NCBI GenBank assembly: GCA_036986275.1
Contig: BTRG01000028.1
Location: 1 to 28,564 of the forward strand
DNA: 28,564 nt
Reading direction: 5' to 3'
Source: BTRG01 sp036986275
GTDB taxonomy: Bacteria > Pseudomonadota > Gammaproteobacteria > Acidiferrobacterales > SZUA-150
The notes under the pieces are model-generated. The model was not told the origin of the DNA. It did not search any database and saw nothing but the letters and a program-made list of their open reading frames with translations. Of this stretch, positions 1-6,619 are shown piece by piece. The number at the start of each line of letters is the position of its first letter. Within the stretch, counting starts at the first letter, position 1. Made by a program: the position numbers and the translations under genes.

Positions 1-312
1 TAAGCGTCCACACGGTTTATTCGCAGGAATATTCGAAAAATTAGGACAAGCCCAATCATCTTCTGATACATAATCTCCTGTTACATTAACTTTACCTTCA
101 TATTTACTGCCTATACCTCGCAGCTTTATCTGAACGAAAAACGACAAGTCTTGATATCCATGGCGAGTAAGTGAGGCAATAACTACACCTTTTCCAATAC
201 CTGGGGACATTGAATAATCTTTCTCAATATTCAATGTCGCAGTCACACATGAAGATAACAGCAATGACACGATTAAAGCGTAAGATACGCACCATACTTG
301 TTTGATATTCAT
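1..312 (-). CDS. Partial lipoprotein of unknown function (3' end outside window)
   Basis: An open frame of 104 codons starts with ATG at 312 and runs off the window edge without a stop. The N-terminus has a short charged segment, a hydrophobic stretch and a lipobox-like LLSSC with the lipidation Cys at residue 22, so a membrane-anchored lipoprotein is likely. The rest is polar and contains two further cysteines near the cut end (contexts WACPN and KPCGR). A GGGGG ribosome binding site lies just upstream of the ATG. It follows the ankyrin-repeat gene on the same strand and may share its transcript. I do not recognise the family; the function is unknown. Confidence 0.6.
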   Translation of the reverse strand, partial: MNIKQVWCVSYALIVSLLLSSCVTATLNIEKDYSMSPGIGKGVVIASLTRHGYQDLSFFVQIKLRGIGSKYEGKVNVTGDYVSEDDWACPNFSNIPANKPCGRL

Positions 313-380
313 TGTATTCCCCCTATCATATATTGCTTTAGAATAAGCATGTATACTTCCGTCTTACTTCTCCAGCTCTT

Positions 381-1007
381 TCACTTGGCTCCATGAGCTA
401 TTAACATATTTATAATTACTTGGTACTCATAGTCTTTGGCAATACTTAATGCCGTCTCGCCGTTTCTGCCTTTGATATCATAATTAGCCCCAGCCTTTAG
501 TAACACTGCTACTACATCCTTATGGCCTTCAGCCGTCGCAATCATAAGCGGTGTCCAGCCTGGTTCGCCAGGAAGAGCACTCTTTCGTTCATCTCTTGGT
601 TTATTTATATCGGCACCCTCATCAATCAGTTTTTTTACCAGATCAACATCGTCGCTTTGGGCAGCTATATAAACTTTTGGTGGTGCCGGTATTCGGGTTT
701 TGACACGATATTGTTTAATTGCAGCTTGGCATGATTCACTATCTATATCACTTAAACAATTACCTATATCTATCTTGCATACAAGGTGGGCGACCATCTT
801 CGGATTTTCTTTACCGTTAGCCTCCATTTTAGGAACTTTAATGCTCATGCATGCGGCGTACATTTCTTTCTCAAAGTCTGAAAAAGAATCGGCATAACTG
901 TTTTGGTATGTTCCAGGATAAGAGGCGACAATTAGAGTGAAAATTAATAGCGCTATTCTGGGATGAATTCGAGAGAACATTGATAATAATATTCTGGGTT
1001 TATTCAT
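381..1007 (-). CDS. Secreted ankyrin-repeat protein
   Basis: This 208-residue protein has an N-terminal hydrophobic segment (about residues 17-38) that reads as a Sec signal peptide ending near SYADS. A middle domain with four cysteines (contexts AACMS, LVCKI, GNCLS, ESCQA) follows and may form disulfides. The C-terminal 100 residues contain about three ankyrin repeats, with typical phrases such as GWTPLMIATAEGHKDVV and LLKAGAN. Ankyrin repeats mediate protein-protein contacts; the partner is unknown. The ATG is preceded by a GGAGGT site. The gene lies between a small ORF and a lipoprotein gene on the same strand, in a block that looks accessory. Export is inferred from the signal peptide. 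Confidence 0.75.
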   Translation of the reverse strand: MNKPRILLSMFSRIHPRIALLIFTLIVASYPGTYQNSYADSFSDFEKEMYAACMSIKVPKMEANGKENPKMVAHLVCKIDIGNCLSDIDSESCQAAIKQYRVKTRIPAPPKVYIAAQSDDVDLVKKLIDEGADINKPRDERKSALPGEPGWTPLMIATAEGHKDVVAVLLKAGANYDIKGRNGETALSIAKDYEYQVIINMLIAHGAK

Positions 1008-1038
1008 TGGAGTACCTCCATATATGGAGAAGGCATAT

Positions 1039-1191
1039 CTATGCCAATTTGCGATTGATTACACTTGGAATTAAACCATGATCTTCATAGGACCGTTGAG
1101 CGAATAGTTCTCCAAGGGTCATATTCGGATGAGCATTCTCTGATAAGGTAAAGATAAGAGTGTAGAAGTTAGTCTGTCTTAGAGTGAGCAT
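1039..1191 (-). CDS. Small hypothetical protein (50 aa)
   Basis: An ATG at 1191 opens a 50-codon frame ending with TAG at 1039-1041. An AAGGAGG site lies four bases before the ATG, which is the strongest ribosome binding site in this block and the main reason to call the gene. The product has a mildly hydrophobic N-terminal half (TNFYTLIFTL) and the C-terminal motif TLGELFAQRSYEDHGLIPS. I recognise no family. It lies 26 bases after the DUF4145 gene and 31 bases before the ankyrin gene, so it fits a short co-transcribed set. The coding status is likely but not certain at this length. Confidence 0.45.
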   Translation of the reverse strand: MLTLRQTNFYTLIFTLSENAHPNMTLGELFAQRSYEDHGLIPSVINRKLA

Positions 1192-1217
1192 GTGGCCTCC
1201 TTGCCATAAATAAAATG

Positions 1218-1859
1218 CTATTTCTTTGGCTTTGATTTATCAATGCCGCATGTTACGCGCGCCGGGAGTGAGAACATGAATTCACCAAGCGCTGTAGCAA
1301 AATCAACAGATAGGTGAGCTTCCTCAGGTGTTGGGATAGTGGCACCTGTATCAGCATGACGTTGATCATTGGCTTCGAGCCTCACTTGATGAGCCCATTT
1401 CGCCATATCTGAAGTGATTACGCCATCAGTGGCAGCTTTATCTATTCGTTCATAAAGGCTACCTTCCGTCAGACCCTTTTGTTTTAGATATTCATCAACG
1501 GTGCTACCCGCAAGCATAATAGCTCCTGATGGTGCATGAAGGCTCTCTAATGCTTGTTGAAGATAGTTGCCTGCTTTTGGTGGCAAATCAGCAGGAGCAC
1601 CAGGGAGCGGAGGGTAAACCGCTGCAATATGGTCTAAATGAGTCTGGCCTTTAGTTTTGAGTTTCACAGCCATGGCACTAACAAGTAGATGGCAATTTGT
1701 GCACTCATAGACAGCCCAAGAATAAAAAGCATTCCCGCGATTCAGGTCTGCTGTTGTATCTATTGTCCATCTACTTTCTAAACTGGGCTTTGCAATACCA
1801 CAATGGGGGCAACGCGCCATTTTCAGGTGAGTACCGTGTTCAATTTTCGTGTCGGACAT
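1218..1859 (-). CDS. DUF4145-like protein with N-terminal zinc ribbon
   Basis: This 213-residue protein begins with a zinc-ribbon pattern, CPHC near residue 17 and CTNC near residue 53, then a helical domain. The central and C-terminal segments (LQQALESLHAPSG, LYERIDKAATDGVITSDMAKWAHQVRLEANDQRHAD) match the DUF4145 pattern, in which a W-x-H-x-x-R helix is followed by a conserved N and H. DUF4145 domains are often found in accessory regions and fused to restriction or phage-defence proteins, but their activity is not established. An AGGA lies seven bases before the ATG. It is the first gene of the minus-strand accessory set. The DUF4145 call is by motif only. Confidence 0.6.
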   Translation of the reverse strand: MSDTKIEHGTHLKMARCPHCGIAKPSLESRWTIDTTADLNRGNAFYSWAVYECTNCHLLVSAMAVKLKTKGQTHLDHIAAVYPPLPGAPADLPPKAGNYLQQALESLHAPSGAIMLAGSTVDEYLKQKGLTEGSLYERIDKAATDGVITSDMAKWAHQVRLEANDQRHADTGATIPTPEEAHLSVDFATALGEFMFSLPARVTCGIDKSKPKK

Positions 1860-2138
1860 TCCTCGATCCTAAGAAATTACTGGTTCCAAGATTGCTAATC
1901 ATTTTGCTAGCGAACTGAAAGATATTACCCGGTATTAATAGGGATATGAAGGGGAAACAGGAGGACTGCCTTCGTGTCGGGGTTTTCATTTAGTCCGGCG
2001 ACACCCGGATTTTGCTAATCAAGTGGACAGCACAGGCCATGATTAGGGGGGATGGGCCGGGATGACACAAGGCCAAAGGCCTTATAGAATAAGACAAAAG
2101 GGGGTAGGACGGTACGGGATAGGTTACTATCCGCAGAA

Positions 2139-2194
2139 CTTGAAAACCGTTGAACCTCGCGGTTCCCAGGGTTCGAATCCCTGCCTCTCCGCCA
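2139..2194 (+). pseudogene. 3'-half tRNA-Ser(UGA) remnant
   Basis: The segment reads as the 3' half of a class II serine tRNA. The anticodon loop CTTGAAA (anticodon TGA at 2141-2143) is followed by a long variable arm (GAACC 2152-2156 with GGTTC 2161-2165). Next come a perfect T arm (CAGGG 2167-2171, TTCGAAT loop, CCCTG 2179-2183), an acceptor strand CCTCTCC, discriminator G2191 and encoded CCA at 2192-2194. The 5' half is absent: no GGAGAGG acceptor strand or D arm lies upstream, and the bases before the anticodon loop do not pair with those after it. This is typical of an attachment-site copy left by an island integrated at a tRNA 3' end. The intact tRNA would lie elsewhere. Confidence 0.75.
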
Positions 2195-2240
2195 GAATAC
2201 CGAAGAGTTGCCTTTCTTTTTGGTAGCTCTTCGGTATTCT
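2194..2240 (+). terminator. Long hairpin directly after the tRNA-Ser remnant
   Basis: A perfect 14-bp inverted repeat pairs AGAATACCGAAGAG (2194-2207) with CTCTTCGGTATTCT (2227-2240). Including G-T pairs, the stem extends inward by five more pairs around a T-rich loop. It begins on the last base of the encoded CCA, where tRNA terminators are often found. There is no clear T run after the stem, so a processing or terminator role is inferred. Confidence 0.5.
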
Positions 2241-2278
2241 ATATGTTTGCCTGGATGAGAAAGCGAGAGAATCCCATT

Positions 2279-2318
2279 GGACAGGGATGTCCAGGCGCCG
2301 TGGAGCGCAGGGATGCGC
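2279..2318. repeat. Palindromic repeat cluster, copy 1
   Basis: Two short hairpins share a CAGGGATG core. They are GGACA-GGGA-TGTCC (2279-2292) and GCGCA-GGGA-TGCGC (2305-2318). The outer stem bases differ but still pair. The 22 bases at 2279-2300 recur exactly at 5019-5040. Similar palindromes are known as dispersed intergenic repeats in gammaproteobacteria. Confidence 0.7.
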
Positions 2319-2326
2319 GGGAAGGG

Positions 2327-2341
2327 CCTGCCTCTCCGCCA
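2327..2341 (+). repeat. Second copy of the tRNA-Ser 3' end (15 bp)
   Basis: CCTGCCTCTCCGCCA at 2327-2341 repeats exactly the 3' end of the tRNA-Ser remnant at 2180-2194, 147 bases away. The two copies bracket the long hairpin and the palindrome cluster. This is the arrangement expected of an attachment-site or target duplication, although other repeat shuffling could give it. Confidence 0.6.
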
Positions 2342-2540
2342 TATAATTTGTGATTGAGTAAACTCCTCTGTTCTTGCCACAGGCCCGCTTTCAATCTGAT
2401 CTTTCCGCCCTTGCGTATGCACGGAATCCGTAAAAATAGAGATGACTCATTCAGCCTATTTCTCCAGCTTTAGGCATGGAACTTGCTAAATCTACAGGTA
2501 AAACACCGAATCCGCCGAAAAGCCCTGTTTTCTGCTTGAG

Positions 2541-2696
2541 ATGATGAAAACCGGCAAAAAATGGTCACAAGGGGAGGCCTGGCGCTACCTTTTGGGCACA
2601 TTGCTTGTCACCAAATTTGATGATGTTTTGGCCCACCCGAAACTTGCAGAAATGACTCGATTGAAATCAGAACCAGGCAGCAAGAGTGAAGAGTAA
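2541..2696 (+). CDS. Small hypothetical protein (51 aa) coupled to the GGDEF gene
   Basis: A 51-codon frame starts ATGATG at 2541 and ends with TAA at 2694-2696. The last A is also the first base of the GGDEF gene's ATG, so translation could be coupled. The product is basic, with the central segment EAWRYLLGTLLVTKFDDVL. No good ribosome binding site precedes the start, and I recognise no family. It may be a small real gene, or the 3' remnant of a longer one, since the frame stays open upstream to about 2502 without a start codon. Confidence 0.3.
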   Translation: MMKTGKKWSQGEAWRYLLGTLLVTKFDDVLAHPKLAEMTRLKSEPGSKSEE

Positions 2697-4036
2697 TGAA
2701 CTTGGGTAAAACATCCACATTCTTTCGTTTCGGTATTCGTCAAAAAATAATTTTAGTGCTAATCACTGTTCTTTTGTCTGCGCTGACAGTCAGCAGCTGG
2801 ATGGCTTTACAGAAAGAGAAGAAGAGTATTCTCGAAGAAATTAATCGTCGTGGTTCTGATATCAGTCGTTTTGTAGCTAAATCACTTTCTTTCAGTGTAA
2901 TTGGCTATGATTACCACACCATTCAATTGTTGCTGGATGAAATTACCACCTCAAAAGATATCGGACATGCACGAGTGATTAGCGCCAAAGGCAATGTTAT
3001 GGCTGTATCAGGTAATTTAGCTCAGAGTAAAGATAACCAACACTTGGTCATGTTCAATGAAGATATAACAATTAACGGGAATGTTGTAGGTCAACTGATG
3101 ATAGGCCTCAGCACGGATGTCACCCTTCAACGCCTGGAATCCCAGAAGTTTAATCTCGTTAAAAGAGAAGCGCTGGTAATTTTCCTGATCGCTATTGGCG
3201 AATTTCTGGCTTTGTCATTCATTATCATTCGGCCAGTTAGTATTATGTCGGAATCGCTGGACAATAGTGTGGATGAACATGGGACAATCACTGGTGAGAT
3301 TCCTATAAATAGCACAGATGAATTCGGGGTACTCGCCAACCGGTTTAATAATTTGCGGAATCAGCTGAATAGTGCTAACTATGCCTTGCGAACTAAAATT
3401 GAAGCTGCCGACGAGCAGCTTTTAACAACCAACAGACAACTCACCGAGCAATCAAGAGAACTTCAGAAAATTAATGAAGAGCTCTCGCATATGGCCATCA
3501 CAGACTCTTTAACACGGTTGTACAATCGCCGTCATTTCGAGAATCTAATGGAAACCGAAATGGCCATGTCCATACGTCATGGAGATATCAACAGTATTAT
3601 GATTATCGATATCGATCATTTCAAAAATATTAACGATACCTATGGCCACCCGGAGGGCGATATTGTAATTAAAGAAGTCGCCACAATATTGAAGAAAGAT
3701 ATGCGAAAGACTGATATAGCATGCCGTCTTGGTGGTGAAGAATTTGTTGTATTTTGCAAACGTACGACAAAAGAAATGTCTATTGCTACAGCGGAGACAT
3801 TACGCAGAAATATTTCAGAACGCGTTTTTAGCTTTAATCAGGAATTGGTAAATATTACTGTAAGCATAGGCATCACAACTTTTCCTGGCAGCTCAATAAA
3901 CAGCATCGATGATTTTTTTAAATCGGCCGACGATGCCTTGTATTATTGTAAGAAGAATGGTCGTAACCAGATCGCGCATTCTGAAGATATAAATTCTGAT
4001 TCCAGAAGCAACGTGCAACGATTATCATCAACTTAA
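2696..4036 (+). CDS. Membrane-bound diguanylate cyclase (GGDEF)
   Basis: This 446-residue inner-membrane protein is predicted to make cyclic di-GMP from two GTP. It has a transmembrane helix at about 17-35, a periplasmic region at about 36-158, a second helix at about 160-178 and a HAMP-like linker to about 228. A coiled coil follows at about 229-265, then a GGDEF domain to the end. The active-site motif is GGEEF (346-350), an accepted active form. RKTD (337-340) precedes it by exactly five residues, giving a canonical RxxD inhibitory site for product feedback. The metal-binding strand MIIDIDHFKNIND is intact. Its start overlaps the stop of the small ORF, and the PhnD-like gene follows after 28 bases, suggesting that the binding protein delivers a periplasmic signal. 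Confidence 0.9.
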   Translation: MNLGKTSTFFRFGIRQKIILVLITVLLSALTVSSWMALQKEKKSILEEINRRGSDISRFVAKSLSFSVIGYDYHTIQLLLDEITTSKDIGHARVISAKGNVMAVSGNLAQSKDNQHLVMFNEDITINGNVVGQLMIGLSTDVTLQRLESQKFNLVKREALVIFLIAIGEFLALSFIIIRPVSIMSESLDNSVDEHGTITGEIPINSTDEFGVLANRFNNLRNQLNSANYALRTKIEAADEQLLTTNRQLTEQSRELQKINEELSHMAITDSLTRLYNRRHFENLMETEMAMSIRHGDINSIMIIDIDHFKNINDTYGHPEGDIVIKEVATILKKDMRKTDIACRLGGEEFVVFCKRTTKEMSIATAETLRRNISERVFSFNQELVNITVSIGITTFPGSSINSIDDFFKSADDALYYCKKNGRNQIAHSEDINSDSRSNVQRLSST

Positions 4037-4064
4037 TTTATCAACTATATGGTGCAGAGCTAGC

Positions 4065-4904
4065 ATGAAATCAATAAGTAAATTTTTTCTTATTACCGCT
4101 TTTTTCTTTTCGACGATGGTATCCATGGCAAATGCCGCGGAGAAGGCGCCGCGTGATTTGTTGTTTGGCTCTGTTGCCATGGATATACCCGCGGTCATGT
4201 ACAAGCGCCTTACACCATTAACGAATTATCTTACAGAATATTTAGGTCGTCCCGTTTCACTCAAACTCGCACCCAACATGGGTGTAGCGATTAAAGAAAC
4301 TGCAGAAGGTAAGGTGGACCTGGCCTATCTCACCCCGGTGGCCTACATCAAGGCTCACAAGAAGGGAAATGCCCGGTTGATTGCGAAGACGGTAACCAAG
4401 GGAAAGGCATCATTCAGGCTCATGATTGTTGTTAAACAAGACAGTAAAATCACCAAAGTCAATCAGCTTAAGGGTGCCAGTTTTGCATTTGGTGATAAAA
4501 GGGCATTGTTGCAGCGCGCGGCCGTTGTAGGTGCCGGCATGCCTCTGGAGAAATTGGGTGAGTACAAATTTATCGGGCACTATGACAATATTGTCCGAGC
4601 AGTGATCAATGGTGATTTCGATGCCGGCATTCTGAAGGACACCATGGCGTACAAGTGGGAAGGAAAAGGGGTGCGCATTCTGTATGCCACCCCCGATTTA
4701 CCGCCATACAATATCGCCGCAAGTAGCAAGGTCAGCAAGAACCTGCTGAAGAAACTGCGCAGGGCATTCCTGGAACTGGATCCTAAAGACCCGGATCAAC
4801 TCGCTGTAATCAAAGCCGTCGATAAAAAGTACGATGGATTCGCTGCCACCAGTGATGCAGAGTACGATGTCGTTCGGGAACTGATCAAACCCTTTAACAA
4901 ATAG
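4065..4904 (+). CDS. PhnD-like periplasmic binding protein
   Basis: This 279-residue protein has a clear Sec signal peptide with a cleavage site after ANA (residues 22-24). The mature part reads as a PhnD/SsuA-type type II solute-binding protein, with phrases such as LLFGSVAMDIPA, YLTEYLGRPVSLKLAP, GKVDLAYLTPVAYIKA and AVINGDFDAGILKD. Proteins of this family bind phosphonate, phosphite or other oxyanions for ABC transporters. No permease or ATPase gene is present here, while a membrane GGDEF protein lies 28 bases upstream. A role as ligand-sensing partner of the cyclase is therefore more likely than transport. The ligand cannot be read from the sequence. The ribosome binding site is weak. Confidence 0.8.
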   Translation: MKSISKFFLITAFFFSTMVSMANAAEKAPRDLLFGSVAMDIPAVMYKRLTPLTNYLTEYLGRPVSLKLAPNMGVAIKETAEGKVDLAYLTPVAYIKAHKKGNARLIAKTVTKGKASFRLMIVVKQDSKITKVNQLKGASFAFGDKRALLQRAAVVGAGMPLEKLGEYKFIGHYDNIVRAVINGDFDAGILKDTMAYKWEGKGVRILYATPDLPPYNIAASSKVSKNLLKKLRRAFLELDPKDPDQLAVIKAVDKKYDGFAATSDAEYDVVRELIKPFNK

Positions 4905-4976
4905 ACTTCCATCTAAATCACGGTTTTTCTTAACCGCGGGTGTTGTGTAGAATTGCCGTTTTTACGGATAGGGTCC

Positions 4977-5019
4977 TGAAAACTGTTGAAGTCAACGGTT
5001 CCCAGGAATCGAATCTCAG
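4977..5019 (+). pseudogene. Degenerate tRNA-Ser-like segment
   Basis: These 43 bases align without gaps to 2141-2183 of the tRNA-Ser remnant, with 33 matches. The shared parts include TGAAAAC, GTTGAA, CGGTTCCCAGG and TCGAATC, covering the anticodon side, part of the variable arm and the T arm. The T stem no longer pairs (CAGGA against CTCAG), and there is no acceptor strand or CCA. The segment runs directly into the palindrome GGACAGGGATGTCC. It cannot be a working tRNA and looks like a decayed, tRNA-derived repeat. Confidence 0.55.
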
Positions 5020-5093
5020 GACAGGGATGTCCAGGCGCCGCGAGGCACATGCGATCGCCATGGATGGCGGGAGGTACGAGTCCATGGATGGAC
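5019..5093. repeat. Palindromic repeat cluster, copy 2
   Basis: Three short hairpins share a CA(G/T)GGATG core. They are GGACA-GGGA-TGTCC (5019-5032), CGCCA-TGGA-TGGCG (5056-5069) and GTCCA-TGGA-TGGAC (5080-5093). The first 22 bases (5019-5040) are identical to 2279-2300. The outer stem bases change from hairpin to hairpin but always remain complementary. Confidence 0.7.
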
Positions 5094-5204
5094 GAGGTAG
5101 AGTCGCGTCTGGAACAAAGACCGAGAGCAATGCATGGAGCAATTGCCGAGATGTGCGAGAGCGGCCTATCTGTTAGCCAATTATTACCCTGAAGTATGGT
5201 GTCT

Positions 5205-6605
5205 ATGGATTTCTTGCCAATATTCCTGAAGCTGGAAAATCGCCCCTGCCTCGTGGTTGGTGGCGGCGAAGTGGCGGCGCGCAAGGCCAGCCTGCTGAGA
5301 GAAGCCCATGCCAGGGTGACTATCGTTGCGCCTGAACTGGTCGATAGCCTGCAGGTCATGCTTGATAAAGGCGAAATCACATGGACAGCGTCTGAGTTCA
5401 AGCGCGACCAGGTCGACAAACAGGCCGTTGTGATCGCGGCCACGGATCAGACGCATGTCAATGAGGCCGTAGCGGTCGCGGCCAGGGCAGCGAATATCCC
5501 GGTCAATGTGGTGGATACCCCGGCCTTGTGCTCATTTATCATGCCCTCCATAGTCGATCGCTCACCAATAATCATGGCGGTGTCCAGTGGTGGCGCTTCG
5601 CCCGTGTTGGCGCGCCTGATACGGGCGAAGCTGGAGACCATGATCCCGGCGGCCTATGGACGTCTGGCACTGATGGCAGGGCGTTTCCGGGACAAGGTCA
5701 AGACAACTTTCTCCAGCAGTGCTGAGCGCAGAAAGTTCTGGGAGAACATTCTGCAGGGCGGACCGGTGACGGAAATGGTATTTGCCGGTCAGGAAGAGGA
5801 GGCAGAAATTGCTTTACAAAAACAGTTGGATGCGGCTGATCATGCACCGGCTGGTACAGGGGAGGTGTATCTTATAGGAGGAGGTCCGGGTGACCCCGAT
5901 TTACTCACGTTTCGTGCCCTGCGTTTGATGCAGCAGGCCGATGTCGTTGTGCATGACAGACTGGTATCGGATGAAGTATTGAACCTGGTACGGCGGGACG
6001 CGCAACGCATCTATGCAGGTAAAGAGCGCGATAATCACGCCATCCCGCAGAATGAAATTAACACCTTATTGATTAAGCTGGCGAAGGAGGGTAAGAGAGT
6101 CTGTCGTCTAAAAGGTGGTGATCCCTTTATTTTTGGCCGTGGCGGTGAAGAGATAGAGTTATTGATGCAAGAGGGCATCCCATTCCAGGTGGTACCTGGC
6201 ATTACCGCGGCAGCAGGCTGCTCGTCCTACGCGGGTATACCCTTGACACACAGGGACTACTCTCAGTCCGTGTCCTTCGTCACCGGACACCTGAAAGACG
6301 GCACGGTCAATTTAAACTGGCAAGGTCTGGTGCAAAAGAATCAGACTATTGTTATCTATATGGGTCTGGTGGGAGTCGCTTCCTTGTGTGAACAGTTGGT
6401 ATCACATGGTCTTCCAGGAAGTATGCCTATAGCCCTGGTGCAACAGGGAACGACACGTCATCAGCGTGTTTGGGTCGGGACCCTGGCTACTATGCCGGGT
6501 ATCGTTGAGAGAGAAGAAATCCATCCTCCCACACTGATCATTGTCGGTGAAGTTGTAAACTTGCGTGAAAAGTTAAACTGGTTCCATCCCGAGGACAGTC
6601 AATAA
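5205..6605 (+). CDS. cysG: Siroheme synthase (trifunctional CysG)
   Basis: CysG turns uroporphyrinogen III into siroheme by two methylations, NAD-dependent oxidation and iron insertion. The N-terminal half (about 1-210) has the NAD-binding VVGGGEVAARKA near residues 17-28 and the SSGGASPVLARLIR segment of the dehydrogenase/ferrochelatase. The C-terminal half is the SAM-dependent uroporphyrinogen methyltransferase, with LIGGGPGDPDLLTFRAL, VVHDRLVS, RLKGGDPFIFGRGGEE and VPGITAA. The chosen ATG at 5205 gives 466 residues and the usual MDFLPIF opening; an ATG at 5196 would add three residues. Siroheme is the cofactor of DsrAB, so its place beside the dsr locus makes functional sense. It is convergent with the response regulator gene, 14 bases away. 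Confidence 0.95.
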   Translation: MDFLPIFLKLENRPCLVVGGGEVAARKASLLREAHARVTIVAPELVDSLQVMLDKGEITWTASEFKRDQVDKQAVVIAATDQTHVNEAVAVAARAANIPVNVVDTPALCSFIMPSIVDRSPIIMAVSSGGASPVLARLIRAKLETMIPAAYGRLALMAGRFRDKVKTTFSSSAERRKFWENILQGGPVTEMVFAGQEEEAEIALQKQLDAADHAPAGTGEVYLIGGGPGDPDLLTFRALRLMQQADVVVHDRLVSDEVLNLVRRDAQRIYAGKERDNHAIPQNEINTLLIKLAKEGKRVCRLKGGDPFIFGRGGEEIELLMQEGIPFQVVPGITAAAGCSSYAGIPLTHRDYSQSVSFVTGHLKDGTVNLNWQGLVQKNQTIVIYMGLVGVASLCEQLVSHGLPGSMPIALVQQGTTRHQRVWVGTLATMPGIVEREEIHPPTLIIVGEVVNLREKLNWFHPEDSQ

Positions 6606-6619
6606 TCTCTATCCGATTA

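Larger units (their letters stand above)
1860..2540. other. Non-coding stretch between the accessory block and the GGDEF operon
   Basis: No convincing protein gene is seen in these 680 bases. The stretch holds a 3'-half tRNA-Ser remnant, a long hairpin right after it, two short palindromes and a second copy of the tRNA end sequence, all listed separately. The part from 1860 to 2130 shows only a short AAGGCC/GGCCTT dyad at 2069-2083. The part from 2342 to 2475 shows nothing clear. A 22-codon frame at 2476-2544 overlaps the small ORF at 2541 but has no support as a gene. Confidence 0.6.
4905..5204. other. Intergenic region with tRNA-Ser-like and palindromic repeats
   Basis: These 300 bases between the PhnD-like gene and cysG contain no gene. 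They hold a small dyad (CGGTT 4921-4925 with AACCG 4932-4936), a degenerate tRNA-Ser-like segment and a cluster of short palindromes, listed separately. From 5094 to 5190 there are only weak, imperfect repeats (GAGCAAT twice). No clear promoter for cysG was found. Confidence 0.6.

Noticed and set aside
2069..2083. AAGGCC/GGCCTT dyad as a regulatory site
   Set aside because: It is short, isolated and has no gene positioned to be controlled by it.
2139..2194. A working tRNA-Ser gene
   Set aside because: The 5' acceptor strand, D arm and 5' anticodon stem are missing.
2015..2422. A 135-codon minus-strand frame across the tRNA-Ser remnant
   Set aside because: It is read through the antisense of the tRNA half and hairpins; such frames are common false genes over tRNA-Ser ends. 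It has no ribosome binding site or family match.
4065..4904. A complete phosphonate ABC transporter
   Set aside because: Only the binding protein is present; no permease or ATPase gene is near.
4913..5443. Long minus-strand frame overlapping the repeats and the start of cysG
   Set aside because: It covers palindromic repeats and the antisense of cysG; the product has no recognisable domain.
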